Source: Modestobacter sp. Leaf380 (GTDB taxonomy: Bacteria > Actinomycetota > Actinomycetes > Mycobacteriales > Geodermatophilaceae). From it: a stretch of DNA of 64,000 nt. Under the pieces are notes generated by a model that had not been told where the DNA came from, made no database searches, and saw only the letters and a list, made by a program, of their open reading frames with translations. This document shows, one piece after another, positions 1-10,107 of the stretch. The stretch lies in the NCBI RefSeq assembly GCF_001424485.1, contig NZ_LMQC01000021.1, positions 63,249 to 127,248 on the forward strand, read 5' to 3'. The translations under genes and the position numbers were made by a program. Every line of letters starts with the position of its first letter. Position 1 is the stretch's first letter.

Positions 1-2
1 GG

Positions 3-554
3 GCGGCGGTGACCGCCCGGCGGCAGTCCGGCGCAGCCCCCTACGACCTGGCGCTCGTGGACCTGTACCTGCCCGACGGGTCGGGGCTGGGGCTGCTGCC
101 CCAGCTGGACTGCGACGCGCTCGTGCTGTCGGCGGCCACCGAGCTGCCCACCTTCCGCGCGGCGCTGCGCGCCGGGGCGCTGGGCTACCTGGTGAAGCCC
201 TTCCCCGAGCGGGTGCTCCAGTCCCGACTGCGGGCCTACGCCCGGTACCGCCGGGTCGTCGACGACGCCGTCGACCTGGACCAGGAACTCGTGGACGCCG
301 CGCTGCACGCGCTGCGCGGGGACGGCGGCAGCGTGACGCGATCGGCGTCCAGCGCGACCCGTGACCTGCTGCTGCAGGCGATGCGGACCGCGGGGGAGCC
401 GCAGTCGGCAGCCGACCTGGCTGCGGTGACCGGGGTGTCCCGGGCGACCGCGCAGCGTCACCTCGCGGCGCTGGACGCCGACGGGCGGCTCGAGCTGGAG
501 CTGCGGTACGGCAGCACCGGCCGGCCCGAGCAGCGCTACAGCCCGCGCGGCTGA
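3..554 (+). CDS. CitB/DcuR-type response regulator, 5' partial
   Basis: The reading frame is open to the window edge, so the start lies upstream and the N-terminus of the receiver domain is missing. What remains has the receiver phospho-acceptor region (LVDLYLPDGSG) and the conserved lysine in LVKPFP. A C-terminal winged-helix-like region follows (ADLAAVTGVSRATAQRHLAAL), the pattern of CitB/DcuR/MalR regulators that control C4-dicarboxylate or citrate uptake. The partner histidine kinase is expected just upstream, outside the window. The gene converges on the aminopeptidase gene and overlaps its end by 19 bp. The family is clear; the inducing ligand cannot be told. Confidence 0.85.
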   Translation, partial: AAVTARRQSGAAPYDLALVDLYLPDGSGLGLLPQLDCDALVLSAATELPTFRAALRAGALGYLVKPFPERVLQSRLRAYARYRRVVDDAVDLDQELVDAALHALRGDGGSVTRSASSATRDLLLQAMRTAGEPQSAADLAAVTGVSRATAQRHLAALDADGRLELELRYGSTGRPEQRYSPRG

Positions 555-1996
555 GTGCCGGCGTCGGCCATCCAGGCGACCAGCTCGTCGCCGTCGGTGG
601 GCAGGGCGTCCGACAGCACCCGGGCGGCGCCGTCGGTGACCACCAGGTCGTCCTCGATCCGCACCGCCAGCCCGCGCAGCTCGTCGGGCACGGTGCGGTC
701 GTTGACCTGGAAGTAGAGACCCGGCTCCACCGTCAGCGCGTGGCCGGGCTGCAGGGTGGTGGCCAGGTACTCGGCGCCGTCGACGCGGGCGCAGTCGTGC
801 ACGTCGAGGCCGAGCAGGTGGCTGGTCGAGTGCAGCGTGTACCGGCGGTGTGCCCCGGCGCCGGGCCGGGCGAGGTCGGGGTGCAGGGCGTCGTCGGCGG
901 ACCAGGCGGTGACCCCCCAGCGGTGCAGGTGGTCGGCCAGCACCCACTGCGCGGCGGCGTGCGCGGCCAGGAAGGCGTTGCCGGCCCGCACCTCGGCGAT
1001 GCCGGCCAGGTGCGCCTCGCGGACGGCGTCGTAGACCCGCCGCTGCACCGGCGTCCAGCTGCCCGACACCGGCATGGTCCGGGTGACGTCGGCGGTGTAC
1101 AGCGACGTCGTCTCCACGCCCATGTCGGCCAGCAGCAGCTGTCCGGCCACGATGTCGCCGTCGACGGGGGCCCAGTGCAGCGAGGTGCCGTTGGCCCCGG
1201 CCGCGACGATCGAGGAGTAGCCGACGTCGTTGCCCTCGAACCGGGCCCGGCGCCAGAAGGTGCCCTCCAGCCAGCGCTCGCCGCGCCGCCCGTCGCCGGC
1301 GAGCAGTCCCGGCAGCTCGGCGACGACGTCGGCGAACCCGCGGGCGGTGGCCGCGCACGCCTCGGCGAGCCGGTCGACCTCCCAGGCGTCCTTGACCGCG
1401 CGCAGCCGGTCCACGGTCAGCTCCAGCTCCCGGGAGGCGGCCCCGGGCAGCAGGGCGTCGACGTCGGCGTCCACCCCGGCGAGCAGGCGCACCGGGCCCG
1501 GCCGGCCGGCCAGGTCGGCGGCCAGGTCGGTGCGGGGGCGCACGGCGACGGCGAGCCGCCGCGCGGTCGGCTCGGCGCCGGGGACCCCGCCCACCCACAG
1601 CGCGCCCTCGCGGCGGTCGGTGACGTAGGTCAGCGTCCCCGGGCCGGCCGAGGGCGGCAGGAAGACCGTGGCGCCGTCGGCGTCGAGCACCAGCACGGCA
1701 CCCTCGGCCTGGTCGCCGGTCAGCCAGGTGTAGGCGCTGGCCGGCCGGAAACCGAAGACGGTGTCGTTGGCCCGCACCGGCGCCGTCCCGGCGGGGACGA
1801 CGACGGTGCCGGCGCCCAGCGCGGCCAGCAGCCGGGCGCGGTGGTCGGCGGCGGCCTCGGCGGCTCCGTCGACGGCGGGGTGGGCGACGACGGGTTCGGG
1901 GCCCCACCCGTCGGCCAGGGTGGTCTGGACCCAGGGCCCGAAGGGCTGGTCGTGCGGGGCGCGGCGGGTGGCGGCGTCGGCGGGCAGCTCGCTCAT
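536..1996 (-). CDS. pepP: Xaa-Pro aminopeptidase (M24B family)
   Basis: A 486-residue metallo-aminopeptidase that removes an N-terminal residue preceding proline. The first ~150 residues resemble the AMP_N domain. The C-terminal pita-bread domain shows the dinuclear metal ligands: Asp in LLADMGVE and TADVTRTMPVSG, His in HSTSHLLGLDVHD, Glu in TVEPGLYF and RIEDDLVV. The ATG at 1994-1996 is chosen because the longer open frame upstream is arginine/proline-rich shadow sequence. A weak leaderless-type hexamer (CAGACT, 6 nt before the ATG) fits this start. It is probably cytosolic, since no signal peptide is visible. Confidence 0.9.
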   Translation of the reverse strand: MSELPADAATRRAPHDQPFGPWVQTTLADGWGPEPVVAHPAVDGAAEAAADHRARLLAALGAGTVVVPAGTAPVRANDTVFGFRPASAYTWLTGDQAEGAVLVLDADGATVFLPPSAGPGTLTYVTDRREGALWVGGVPGAEPTARRLAVAVRPRTDLAADLAGRPGPVRLLAGVDADVDALLPGAASRELELTVDRLRAVKDAWEVDRLAEACAATARGFADVVAELPGLLAGDGRRGERWLEGTFWRRARFEGNDVGYSSIVAAGANGTSLHWAPVDGDIVAGQLLLADMGVETTSLYTADVTRTMPVSGSWTPVQRRVYDAVREAHLAGIAEVRAGNAFLAAHAAAQWVLADHLHRWGVTAWSADDALHPDLARPGAGAHRRYTLHSTSHLLGLDVHDCARVDGAEYLATTLQPGHALTVEPGLYFQVNDRTVPDELRGLAVRIEDDLVVTDGAARVLSDALPTDGDELVAWMADAGTQPRGL

Positions 1997-2073
1997 GGGA
2001 CCAGTCTGCGGTCCGGTGGGCCTGCGGGCCGCAGGGGGTGACGAGGCAGCGGGCCGGCTGCCAGGATCGTCCC

Positions 2074-2331
2074 GTGGCGGACTTCGACTGGTCTCCGGCA
2101 GCGGGAGGCCGTGGGGTTCGCCGTCGGCGCGCTGGCCCCGCACCTCACCCGGTACCGGCGCTCGCTGGAGGCCTACGCCGAGGAGCTGCGGGCGCGGTGG
2201 AGGTCGCGCAGCACCGCGACCTCCGCACCGTGGTGCACCAGCTCCCGGGGCCCACAGCGCGGACACCCGTGTCCCGTCCACGCCCGGCGCGAGGCCGCGA
2301 CTGTCGGGGGGTCGTGCCAAGGTGCCGTGAC
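2074..2331 (+). pseudogene. Possible small frameshifted ORF upstream of the VOC gene
   Basis: A GTG at 2074 lies 6 nt after CAGGAT (2062-2067), the leaderless spacing used elsewhere here. It begins VADFDWSPAA. Removing one G near 2100 would continue it as EAVGFAVGALAPHLTRYRR and SLEAYAEELRARW, an amphipathic helix. Restoring one G near 2205 would lead on to EVAQHRDLRTVVHQL. The frames therefore look like one short alpha-helical protein with a +1/-1 indel pair. No family is recognised. It could equally be chance open frame, and its downstream end is undefined. Confidence 0.3.
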
Positions 2332-2757
2332 ATGAGACCCGTCGTCACCCTGCTCACCCTCGGCGTCACCGACCTGCCCCGGGCCCGCGCCTTCTACGCG
2401 GCCCTCGGCTGGCGGGAGTCCAGCCAGTCCCAGGAGTCCATCGCCTTCCTGCAGGGCGTGGGCACGCACCTGGCGCTGTGGTCCCGCACCGAGCTGGCCG
2501 CCGACTCGGAGGTGACCCATGACGCCGGCGGCTGGGGCGGGATCACCGTGGCGCACAACGTGGGCTCCCCGGCCGAGGTCGACGCCGTGCTGACCGAGGC
2601 GGTGGCCGCCGGCGGACAGCTGCTGCGCGAGGGGGCGGCCACCCCGTGGGGCGGGTACAACGGCGTCTTCGCCGACCCCGAGGGGCACCGCTGGGAGATC
2701 GCGCACAACCCGTTCTGGCCGCTGGCCGAGGACGGCACCTCCCAGCTGCCGGACTGA
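2332..2757 (+). CDS. VOC family (glyoxalase/bleomycin-resistance fold) protein
   Basis: A 141-residue single vicinal-oxygen-chelate domain protein: the N-terminal beta-alpha-beta unit (LTLGVTDLPRARAFYAALGW) and the C-terminal GVFADPEGHRWEIAHNP strand are typical. Such proteins are dioxygenases, glyoxalase-like lyases or antibiotic-binding proteins, and the substrate cannot be assigned. The Glu in HRWEIAHN is the usual metal-ligand position. ATG 2332 is chosen because it directly precedes the domain; the open frame extends further upstream without recognisable homology. It converges on coaA with 2 bp between the stop codons. Confidence 0.85.
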   Translation: MRPVVTLLTLGVTDLPRARAFYAALGWRESSQSQESIAFLQGVGTHLALWSRTELAADSEVTHDAGGWGGITVAHNVGSPAEVDAVLTEAVAAGGQLLREGAATPWGGYNGVFADPEGHRWEIAHNPFWPLAEDGTSQLPD

Positions 2758-2759
2758 GC

Positions 2760-3722
2760 TCAGAGCTTGCGGAGCAGCACCTTGCGCACGGAGTGGTCGG
2801 AGGCCTTCTGCAGGACCAGCCGGGCACGCGACCGGGTCGGGGCGATGTTGGTCCGCAGGTTGGGGCCGTTGGTGCCCGCCCAGATGCCGCGCGCGGTCTG
2901 GGTGGCCTCCTCGTCGGTCAGGTCGGCGAAGCGGTGGAAGTAGGCGGCCTCGTCCTGGAAGGCCGTGCGGCGCAGGGCGTGGAAGCGCTCGACGTACCAC
3001 TGCTCGACGTCGGCCTCGGCGGCGTCCACGTAGACGGAGAAGTCGAAGAAGTCCGACAGGAACACCTCGGGCACCCGGCCGTCGGTGCGGCTGCCGGCCT
3101 GCAGCACGTTGAGGCCCTCGAGCACCAGCACGTCGGGGGAGTCGACGAGCTGACGGCGGTCGGGCAGGACGTCGTAGGACTGGTGGGAGTACAGCGGGGC
3201 GGACACCTCGCCGCGTCCGCTCTTCACGTCGGCCAGGAAGCGCAGCAGCGCCCGTCGGTCGTAGGTCTCCGGGAAGCCCTTGCGTCCGAGCTGGCCACGG
3301 GCCTCGAGGACGGCGTTGGGGTGCAGGAACCCGTCGGTGGTCACCAGGTCGACCCGCGGGGTGTCCGGCTGGGCGGCGAGCAGGGCCTGCAGCAGCCGGG
3401 CCGTGGTGCTCTTGCCGACCGCGACGCTGCCGGCGACGGCGATGACGAAGGGCACCTTCGCCGTGCTGGCGCCCAGGAACTCCGACTGCGCGGCCCACAG
3501 CCGGCGGCTGGCCGTCACGTGCAGGGCGAGCAGCCGGGCCAGCGGCAGGTAGACGGTGTTGACCTCGTGCAGGTCGATCCGGTCGCCGAGGGAGGCCAGC
3601 TCCTCCAGCTGGGCCGCGTCCAGGGGCAGGTCCTGCCCGGCGGCGAGCGCCCGCCACTGGGCTCGGTCGAACGCCGCGTAGGGCGAGGGGTGGCTCCGTG
3701 GTCCGACCGTCACGGAACACAT
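2760..3722 (-). CDS. coaA: Type I pantothenate kinase
   Basis: A 320-residue cytosolic kinase that phosphorylates pantothenate, the first committed step of coenzyme A synthesis. It carries the P-loop GSVAVGKST, followed by [11 protein letters not shown] and GFPETYD, and ends with the family block [18 protein letters not shown]. The length matches actinobacterial CoaA (just over 310). ATG 3720-3722 is chosen; a GTG three codons later is an alternative. It is divergent from the GNAT gene starting at 3813, sharing about 90 bp of upstream DNA. Confidence 0.95.
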   Translation of the reverse strand: MCSVTVGPRSHPSPYAAFDRAQWRALAAGQDLPLDAAQLEELASLGDRIDLHEVNTVYLPLARLLALHVTASRRLWAAQSEFLGASTAKVPFVIAVAGSVAVGKSTTARLLQALLAAQPDTPRVDLVTTDGFLHPNAVLEARGQLGRKGFPETYDRRALLRFLADVKSGRGEVSAPLYSHQSYDVLPDRRQLVDSPDVLVLEGLNVLQAGSRTDGRVPEVFLSDFFDFSVYVDAAEADVEQWYVERFHALRRTAFQDEAAYFHRFADLTDEEATQTARGIWAGTNGPNLRTNIAPTRSRARLVLQKASDHSVRKVLLRKL

Positions 3723-3800
3723 GGTGCCGTCCGGCTCGCGCGGACCCCCCGCCCGGGTCACCGTGGGGTCCTCCCGGCGGACGCCGGGCCCTCGCGCGTC

Positions 3801-3806
3801 TAGGGT
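3801..3806 (+). promoter_or_regulatory. Predicted -10 element (TAGGGT), leaderless
   Basis: TAGGGT lies exactly 6 nt before the GTG at 3813, which places the transcription start at or very near the start codon. Confidence 0.5.
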
Positions 3807-3812
3807 GCGGGT

Positions 3813-4649
3813 GTGTCGACGCGTCCCGGGGTCCTGGACCGCATCGAGCGCTACTTCGCCCTGTCCCCGCTGCCGGACTCCCCGGTGAGCCGGATCGGCG
3901 CCCTCGACGTCCCGCTGGGTGCCCCCGAGTGGCCGCACCCCGCGCGCCCGCACCCCGGTGGTGGTCCTGTGCCGCTGGCCGACGTGGAGGCCGCGCTGGC
4001 CGCCCAGGAGGCCGCGGACCTGCCGCAGGCGCTGGAGTGGTTCGCCGAGCGGAACCCGGGCCTGGGCCAGGCCGCCCGGCAGGCCGGGCTGGTCGTCGAC
4101 GAGCTGCCGCTGCTGGTGGCCGTCGACACCCTGGAGGTCATGCTCCCGCCCGGCGTCCGGTACTTCCTGATCGGGGCCGACGACCCGCAGCTGGCGACCT
4201 ACCAGCGGCTGGCCCAGCTCGCCTTCGCCGCCCCGACGGGCCCGCTGGCCCCCGACGAGCCGGTCACCACCTCCACCGGGGTCGCCCCGGAGCGGCTGGT
4301 CGACCCCCCGCAGCCCACCTCGGTGCTGCGGGAGCGCATCGCCGCCGGCCGCACCGTGATGATGGTGGCCGTCGAGGACGGCGAGCCGGTCGCGGTCGGC
4401 TCGCACCAGCCGGTCGACGTCGACGGCGCCGAGGTCAGCGAGATCGTCGGGGTGGCCACGCTGCCCCGCTTCCGGGGGCGCGGCCTGGGCGCCGGCCTGG
4501 CCTCCACGCTGGTCGAGCACGCCCGGGAGACCGCCGAGCTGGTCTTCCTCTCCGCCGGGGACGACGACGTGGCCCGGGTCTACGAGCGGGTCGGCTTCGC
4601 CCGCGTGGGGACGACGTACGTCGCCGAACGTCCCGTCGAGGGCTGCTGA
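3813..4649 (+). CDS. GNAT family N-acetyltransferase
   Basis: A 278-residue protein whose C-terminal ~110 residues carry a GNAT fold: beta strands around [19 protein letters not shown], the acetyl-CoA-binding loop [15 protein letters not shown], and the distal [17 protein letters not shown]. The N-terminal ~150 residues are an additional domain without a clear name. The acceptor substrate is unknown. The GTG start is supported by a leaderless -10 six bases upstream. It converges on the serine hydrolase gene with 7 bp between stops. Confidence 0.85.
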   Translation: MSTRPGVLDRIERYFALSPLPDSPVSRIGALDVPLGAPEWPHPARPHPGGGPVPLADVEAALAAQEAADLPQALEWFAERNPGLGQAARQAGLVVDELPLLVAVDTLEVMLPPGVRYFLIGADDPQLATYQRLAQLAFAAPTGPLAPDEPVTTSTGVAPERLVDPPQPTSVLRERIAAGRTVMMVAVEDGEPVAVGSHQPVDVDGAEVSEIVGVATLPRFRGRGLGAGLASTLVEHARETAELVFLSAGDDDVARVYERVGFARVGTTYVAERPVEGC

Positions 4650-4656
4650 GCGCGCC

Positions 4657-5544
4657 TCAGCGCAGCAGGGCGGCCGCGGCGGCGTCGAGCCCGGCGATGG
4701 CGACGTCCCAGCCGGTGGTGGCCGGGACCTCACCGAGCAGCACGACGACCGTGTCGTCGACGTAGCCCACCGAGTGCAGGTGGCGGGTGTCGGCGACGCA
4801 GCACATCCAGCCCTGCTTGGCGGCGGTGCCGGGGGTGTCCTGGGCGAGCAGGCCGAAGGACTGGTCGAAGCCGTCGGCGCCCAGTGGGGTGGCCATGGAC
4901 AGCCAGAACCGCATGGTGGTGGCGTCCTCGGGGTGCGCGGTCACCGGGAGCGCGGCGAGGAAGCGGGCCATGTCGCCGGCGGTGGTGACCGTCTGACCCC
5001 ACTGGCCGAGTTCGGCGGGCGGGGCGGTCGAGGTGAGCCCGTAGCGGGCTGCGCCGTCGCGGACCATCTGGTCGGCGCCCCACCGCTCCCACGCGGTGTT
5101 CATCGCCGGGTCGTCGGAGGTGATGAGCATGCTCATCAGCAGCTGGCGGTCGGCGGTGGTGAGCGTCAGCGCCCCGGTGCGCGCCCGGTGGAGCACGTCC
5201 TCGACGACGAGCAGCTTGACCAGGGAGGCCGAGTAGGTCGGGCGGTCCGCGGCGGCGTTGCCCACGGGGGCGGGGGTGCGGTCGGCCAGCGATGCCCGGG
5301 CGGACTGCACGGGGGCCACCACCACGGCCAGCGTGCCGCCGGTGCCGCTGGGGGCCAGGGCCTGGGCCCACGCGGCGTCGGCGGCGTCCACCGAGGACGC
5401 GCTCCGGGTCTGTGCCTGCGCGGGGCCGGCCGTGAGGCCGACCAGGAGGGCCACGACGACCGAGACCGCCAGGAGGAGGGGCCGGGACGCCGAGAGCCCA
5501 GGCTGCGCCGACGGGTCGGGTCGCAGGTCCTGGGCTCGGCGCAT
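4657..5544 (-). CDS. Secreted class A beta-lactamase-like serine hydrolase
   Basis: A 295-residue exported protein. Residues 1-44 form an Arg-rich n-region, a hydrophobic core ([18 protein letters not shown]) and an AQA cleavage site. The mature part has the active-site pair S107-x-x-K110 (SASLVK), an SDD triad at 143-145 in the place of SDN, and KQGWMCC where KTG is usual. The altered KTG makes classical beta-lactam hydrolysis uncertain; a peptidoglycan-related esterase or peptidase is an alternative. No resistance phenotype can be inferred from sequence alone. Confidence 0.8.
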   Translation of the reverse strand: MRRAQDLRPDPSAQPGLSASRPLLLAVSVVVALLVGLTAGPAQAQTRSASSVDAADAAWAQALAPSGTGGTLAVVVAPVQSARASLADRTPAPVGNAAADRPTYSASLVKLLVVEDVLHRARTGALTLTTADRQLLMSMLITSDDPAMNTAWERWGADQMVRDGAARYGLTSTAPPAELGQWGQTVTTAGDMARFLAALPVTAHPEDATTMRFWLSMATPLGADGFDQSFGLLAQDTPGTAAKQGWMCCVADTRHLHSVGYVDDTVVVLLGEVPATTGWDVAIAGLDAAAAALLR

Positions 5545-5564
5545 GCACCGGGGTTACCCGGTGC
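5545..5564. promoter_or_regulatory. Perfect inverted repeat abutting the serine hydrolase start
   Basis: The arms GCACCGGG and CCCGGTGC are separated by GTTA and directly precede the ATG at 5542-5544. It could be an operator or a hairpin in the 5' leader; no poly-T tract follows, so a terminator is less likely. Confidence 0.4.
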
Positions 5565-5611
5565 TCAAGCGTTCACACAGTCCGGCTGTGCGACCGCCCG
5601 GTGACGCGGGG

Positions 5612-6145
5612 TCAGCTCACCTCGAAGGTCGGGACCAGGACGGCCCGGGCCAGGGTGTGGCTGAACAGGTTGAAGCCCAGGAAGGCCGGCGTGGCGTCGG
5701 CCGGCACACCCAGGTCGTCGGTGTCGAGGGCGTGCACGACCACGTAGTACCGGTGCGGGCCGTGACCGGCCGGGGGAGCGGCACCCACGAACCCGGCGAA
5801 GCCAGCGTCGTTGCGCAGCTGGACGGCGCCTTCCGGGAGCCCGCCGTCCGCGGCGCCGGCGGCCAGCTCGGTGACCGAGGCCGGGATGCCGGCGACGGCC
5901 CAGTGCCAAAAGCCGCTGGCGGTCGGGGCGTCGGGGTCGTACACGGTGACGGCGAAGCCCCGGGTGCCCTCGGGGAACTCCGACCAGGACAGCTGCGGGG
6001 AGCGGTCCTCGCCGTCCAGGCCCATCTTCCCGCTGACCTGCTCGCGGCCCAGACCGACGCCGTCGCTGACGTCGGTGCTGGTCAGCGCGAACTCGGGGAC
6101 CTGGGGCAGGAAGTCGTAGGGGTCGGGCGGGGTGGGACGGGTCAT
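5612..6145 (-). CDS. YbhB/YbcL family PEBP-like protein
   Basis: A 177-residue phosphatidylethanolamine-binding-protein (Raf kinase inhibitor-like) family member. The ligand-pocket motifs are visible: [25 protein letters not shown] and [13 protein letters not shown]. The bacterial function is poorly defined and the protein is cytosolic, with no signal peptide. ATG 6143-6145 is chosen because GGAGGAGC sits 6 nt upstream; the long frame further upstream is the shadow of the divergent phosphoglucomutase gene. Confidence 0.9.
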   Translation of the reverse strand: MTRPTPPDPYDFLPQVPEFALTSTDVSDGVGLGREQVSGKMGLDGEDRSPQLSWSEFPEGTRGFAVTVYDPDAPTASGFWHWAVAGIPASVTELAAGAADGGLPEGAVQLRNDAGFAGFVGAAPPAGHGPHRYYVVVHALDTDDLGVPADATPAFLGFNLFSHTLARAVLVPTFEVS

Positions 6146-6238
6146 GGGGGTGCTCCTCCAACAGCGGGTGGGTCGTGCCCAACCTAGGAGCCTGGTCACC
6201 CCGGCGCCCTTCGAGAGGTCGGGGTGATCACCGGGCCG

Positions 6239-6244
6239 TACGGT
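6239..6244 (+). promoter_or_regulatory. Predicted -10 element (TACGGT), leaderless
   Basis: TACGGT ends 6 nt before the GTG at 6251 and favours that codon over the in-frame GTG at 6224 as the start of the beta-phosphoglucomutase gene. Confidence 0.5.
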
Positions 6245-6250
6245 CGTCGC

Positions 6251-6970
6251 GTGCTGGGACTCCCTGACGCCGTCCGCGCGTGCCTGTTCGACCTCGACGG
6301 TGTGCTCACGCAGACCGCGAAGGTCCACCAGGCCGCCTGGAAGCGCACCTTCGACGACTTCCTCCGCTCGCGCGACCCGCAGGCCGCGGAGTTCAGCGAC
6401 GCCGACTACAACTCCTACGTGGACGGCAAGCCACGTCGGGACGGCGTCCGCGACTTCCTGGCCAGCCGGGGCATCGAGCTGCCGGAGGGCTCCGCCGACG
6501 ACGGGCCCGACGCCGCGACGGTGGAGGGCGTGGCCACGCGGAAGAACGAGCTGGTCCTCGCCGAGCTCGACGAGCACGGCGTCCAGGTCTACGAGGGCTC
6601 GATGCGCTACCTGCGCGCCGCCAAGGAGGCCGGCCTGCCGGTCGCCGTGGTCACCGCCTCGGCCAACGGCGAGGCCGTCATCGCCGCCGGCGGGTTCGCC
6701 GACCTGGTCGACGCGCGCATCGACGGCGTCGTCACGGCCCGGGAGGGGTACCGCGGCAAGCCCGCGCCGGACACCTTCCTGGCCGGCGCCCGCGCGCTGG
6801 GGGTCCAGCCGTCGGAGGCCGTCGTCTTCGAGGACGCGCAGTCCGGCGTCGCCGCCGGGAAGGCCGGGCACTTCGGCTTCGTCGTGGGCGTGGACCGCGT
6901 GGGTCAGGCCGACGCGCTGCGCGCGCACGGCGCCGACGTCGTCGTGCAGGACCTGGAGGAACTGCTGTGA
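6251..6970 (+). CDS. pgmB: HAD family beta-phosphoglucomutase
   Basis: A 239-residue haloacid-dehalogenase phosphatase-fold protein that converts beta-glucose 1-phosphate to glucose 6-phosphate. Motif I is FDLDGVLT (nucleophile D14, acid/base D16); also visible are VVTASANGE (motif II), GKPAPDTFL (motif III lysine) and [13 protein letters not shown] (motif IV). The next gene, a GH65 phosphorylase, releases beta-glucose 1-phosphate and starts in a 4-bp GTGA overlap, so the two should be co-translated. The same pair occurs in mycobacteria (Rv3400-Rv3401). Confidence 0.92.
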   Translation: MLGLPDAVRACLFDLDGVLTQTAKVHQAAWKRTFDDFLRSRDPQAAEFSDADYNSYVDGKPRRDGVRDFLASRGIELPEGSADDGPDAATVEGVATRKNELVLAELDEHGVQVYEGSMRYLRAAKEAGLPVAVVTASANGEAVIAAGGFADLVDARIDGVVTAREGYRGKPAPDTFLAGARALGVQPSEAVVFEDAQSGVAAGKAGHFGFVVGVDRVGQADALRAHGADVVVQDLEELL

Positions 6971-9330
6971 CCGAGGGGCGCGCGCACTTCCCGATCGAGC
7001 CCTGGTCGCTGACCGAGGTGGGCATCGACCACGACAGCCTGGCCGTCAACGAGTCGGTCTTCGCCCTGGCCAACGGGCACATCGGCATGCGCGGCACGTT
7101 GGAGGAGGGGGAGCCCTCCGTCGTCCCGGGCACGTACCTCAACGGGTTCTTCGAGGAGCGGCCGCTGCCCTACGCCGAGGCCGGGTACGGCTTCCCCGAG
7201 GAGGGCCAGACCGTCGTCAACGTGACCGACGGCAAGCTCATCCGGCTGCTGGTGGGGGACTCCCCGCTGGACCTGGACTACGGCGAGGTGCAGTCGCACC
7301 GCCGCACCCTGGACCTGCGCGCCGGCGTCCTGCGGCGCACCACCGTGTGGCGCTCGCCCAACGGGCGCACCGTGGAGGTCACCAGCACCCGGCTGGTCTC
7401 CCTGACCCGCCGCTCCATCGCCGCCATCGAGTTCTCGGTGCGCTGCGTGGACGACAAGGGCGACCTCTACGTCGCGATCCAGTCCGACCTGCTGGCCAAC
7501 GAGCTGGTGGAGAACGCCGGGTCCGAAGACCCGCGCGCCGCGGCCGCGCTGAGCAAGCCGCTGCAGGGCGAGCTGCACGTCGGGCGTGGCCGGCACGCCG
7601 TCCTGGTGCACCAGACCAGGACCTCGCGGCTGCGGATGGCCGCCGGCATGGACCACGACGTCGAGGTGCCCGACAGCGCCAGCGAGGACCTCGAGGTCTC
7701 CCCGGACCTGGCCCGCTACACGCTGGCCGCGCGGCTGCCCGCCGGCTCGAAGCTCCGGCTGGTGAAGTACCTGGCCTACGGCTGGTCCTCCCGCCGGTCC
7801 TCACCCGCCGTCCGCGACCAGGTCGAGGGCGCCCTCTCGGTGGCCAAGCTGGCCGGCTGGGACCGGCTGGTCCGCGAGCAGCGCGACCTGCTGGACCAGC
7901 ACTGGGCGCAGGCCGACGTGGTCATCGAGGGCGACGACGAACTGCAGCAGGCCGTCCGGGTCGGGGTCTTCCACGTCCTGCAGGCCGGGCTCCGCGCCGA
8001 ACGGCAGCCCATCCCGGCCAAGGGCCTCACCGGCCCCGGATACGACGGGCACACCTTCTGGGACACCGAGACCTACGTGCTGCCGGTGCTCACCTACACC
8101 GCCCCCGAGGCCGTCCGGGACGCCCTCATGTGGCGGCACTCGACGCTGGACCTGGCCCGCGAGCGCGCCCGCGTGCTCGGCCACGAGGGTGCCGCGTTCC
8201 CGTGGCGGACCATCCGCGGTGAGGAGACCAGCGGCTACTGGCCGGCCGGCACCGCGGCCTTCCACGTCAACGCCGACATCGCCGACGCCGTCGCCCGGTA
8301 CTACGCGGCGACCTTCGACGACACCTTCGACGAGCAGTTCGGCGTCGAGATGCTGGTGGAGACCGCCCGCCTGTGGGCCTCGCTGGGCCACTTCGACGAC
8401 GGGCGCGGCTTCCGCATCGACGGCGTCACCGGCCCCGACGAGTACACCGCCGTGGTCGACAACAACGTGTACACGAACCTGATGGCGCAGAAGAACCTGC
8501 GCGAGGCCCGCGCCGCGGCCGCCCGGCAGCCCGCCGTCGCGGCCCGGCTGAAGGTCACCGACGACGAGCTGGACCTGTGGGGCCGGGCCGCCGACGCCAT
8601 GCGCATCCCGTTCGACGACGAGCTGGGCGTGCACCAGACCAGCGAGCACTTCACCCGGCACCAGGAGTGGGACTTCGAGGGGACCCCGCCGGAGAAGTAC
8701 CCGCTGCTGCTGCACTTCCCCTACTTCGAGATCTACCGCAAGCAGGTGGTCAAGCAGGCCGACCTGGTCATGGCGCTGCACCTGCGCGGGGACGCCTTCA
8801 CCCCCGAGCAGAAGGCCCGCGACTTCGCCTACTACGAGGCGCGCACGGTGCGGGACTCTTCGCTGTCGGCGGCCCAGCAGGCCGTCGTCGCCGCGGAGAC
8901 CGGTCACCTGGAGCTGGCCTACGACTACTGGGGCGAGGCGGCGCTGACCGACCTGCAGAACCTGCACGGCAACTCCGGGCACGGCCTGCACATCGCCTCG
9001 CTGGCCGGGGGCTGGACGGTCGCGGTCGCCGGGTTCGGCGGGATGCGGGACCACGGCGGCACCCTGTCCTTCGCGCCGCGGCTGCCCCCTCGGCTGACCG
9101 CACTGTCCTTCCGGGTGGTCTTCCTGGGCCGCTGCCTCACCGTCCGCGTCACCCAGGAGACGGCGACCTACCGGCTGGTGCGGGGGGAGTCGCTGACGAT
9201 CACCCACCACGGCGAGCAGGTGCAGGTCACCGGCGAGGAGCTGGTGCTGCCCGTCCCCGAGCTCGGCCCGGTCGAGCCGGTGCGGCAGCCGGCGCACTGC
9301 GCACCCCGCCGCCGGGGCCGTCCCGCCTGA
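6967..9330 (+). CDS. Glycoside hydrolase family 65 disaccharide phosphorylase
   Basis: A 787-residue GH65 enzyme (inverting maltose, trehalose or kojibiose phosphorylase type). The N-terminal beta-sandwich begins with [22 protein letters not shown]. The (alpha/alpha)6 barrel has the catalytic acid E492 in [13 protein letters not shown], the conserved KQADLVMAL, and [16 protein letters not shown] near the phosphate site. Products would be glucose and beta-glucose 1-phosphate, the substrate of the upstream mutase. Which disaccharide is used cannot be told from motifs alone. The GTG start overlaps the mutase stop. Confidence 0.93.
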   Translation: MTEGRAHFPIEPWSLTEVGIDHDSLAVNESVFALANGHIGMRGTLEEGEPSVVPGTYLNGFFEERPLPYAEAGYGFPEEGQTVVNVTDGKLIRLLVGDSPLDLDYGEVQSHRRTLDLRAGVLRRTTVWRSPNGRTVEVTSTRLVSLTRRSIAAIEFSVRCVDDKGDLYVAIQSDLLANELVENAGSEDPRAAAALSKPLQGELHVGRGRHAVLVHQTRTSRLRMAAGMDHDVEVPDSASEDLEVSPDLARYTLAARLPAGSKLRLVKYLAYGWSSRRSSPAVRDQVEGALSVAKLAGWDRLVREQRDLLDQHWAQADVVIEGDDELQQAVRVGVFHVLQAGLRAERQPIPAKGLTGPGYDGHTFWDTETYVLPVLTYTAPEAVRDALMWRHSTLDLARERARVLGHEGAAFPWRTIRGEETSGYWPAGTAAFHVNADIADAVARYYAATFDDTFDEQFGVEMLVETARLWASLGHFDDGRGFRIDGVTGPDEYTAVVDNNVYTNLMAQKNLREARAAAARQPAVAARLKVTDDELDLWGRAADAMRIPFDDELGVHQTSEHFTRHQEWDFEGTPPEKYPLLLHFPYFEIYRKQVVKQADLVMALHLRGDAFTPEQKARDFAYYEARTVRDSSLSAAQQAVVAAETGHLELAYDYWGEAALTDLQNLHGNSGHGLHIASLAGGWTVAVAGFGGMRDHGGTLSFAPRLPPRLTALSFRVVFLGRCLTVRVTQETATYRLVRGESLTITHHGEQVQVTGEELVLPVPELGPVEPVRQPAHCAPRRRGRPA

Positions 9331-9334
9331 GGCC

Positions 9335-10030
9335 TCAGCGCACCAGCCACCAGGTGCCCAGCGCCAGCGCCCCGACGTCGACCAGCAGGAAGACCCCGAC
9401 CCACACCAGGCCGGGGAGCCCGGTGAGCCGGGCCAGCTGGTCGGCGTCGGAGTCCGGTGCTGCCCGGCGTCGTCGCTTGGCCTGCAGCTCCCACACCGTG
9501 CGCGGCGCGGCCAGCAGCAGGAACCACACGACGACGTGGGCGAACCCGGACTGCCAGGTCACCGGCAGCCACCAGGTCGCGGCGAAGACCAGGGCCCCGG
9601 TGGCCAGCACCGACCACAGCCCGAAGAGGTTGCGGATCTGCAGCAGCAGGAGCGCCAGCAGGACCAGCAGCGCCCACAGCAGGCCGATCGCGTGACCCGA
9701 GGCCAGCAGCGCGGCCGCACCCAGCCCGATCAGACCGGGCCCGACGTAACCGGCGGCCGCCGTCACCACCATGCCCGGGCCCGTCGGGCGTCCGGCGGAG
9801 ACGGTGACGCCGGAGGTGTCCGAGTGCAGCCGGATCCCGGCCAGCCGCCGTCCCGTCAGCAGCGCGGCCACGCCGTGCGCGCCCTCGTGGGCGATCGTCA
9901 CGGCGTTGCGGCTGGTCCGCCAGAGGTCCCGCTGGCCGACCAGCACCAGCGCCACGGCCGCGCTGACCAGCAGCGCCCAGGCCGGCAGCGGGGGAGAGGT
10001 GGCGCTCACGCGGTCCCATGTCTCGCTCAT
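9335..10030 (-). CDS. M50-like membrane metallopeptidase
   Basis: A 231-residue polytopic membrane protein with the zinc-site motif HEGAH near residue 46 (NAVTIAHEGAHGVAALLTG) and several hydrophobic segments (PAWALLVSAAVALVLVG; GLLWALLVLLALLLLQ; FAHVVVWFLLLAAP). This fits the M50B-like family seen in actinobacteria. A second metal-ligand motif is not obvious, so proteolytic activity is inferred. ATG 10028-10030 is chosen. It is tail-to-tail with the GH65 gene, 4 bp apart. Confidence 0.8.
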   Translation of the reverse strand: MSETWDRVSATSPPLPAWALLVSAAVALVLVGQRDLWRTSRNAVTIAHEGAHGVAALLTGRRLAGIRLHSDTSGVTVSAGRPTGPGMVVTAAAGYVGPGLIGLGAAALLASGHAIGLLWALLVLLALLLLQIRNLFGLWSVLATGALVFAATWWLPVTWQSGFAHVVVWFLLLAAPRTVWELQAKRRRRAAPDSDADQLARLTGLPGLVWVGVFLLVDVGALALGTWWLVR

Positions 10031-10107
10031 CGGGGCCAGCCGACCACAGTCCGCTGTGTGCGCGACGTGACACGCACGGGACACGATCACCGGGGACCCT
10101 GGAGGGC

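Noticed and set aside
740-2041. Long plus-strand open frame opposite pepP
   Set aside because: Gly/Val/Ala-rich antisense translation of a clearly conserved aminopeptidase; no start signal or domain.
4657-5544. Calling the serine hydrolase a beta-lactamase resistance gene
   Set aside because: The KTG motif is replaced by KQG and SDN by SDD, so a cell-wall or unknown hydrolase is equally likely.
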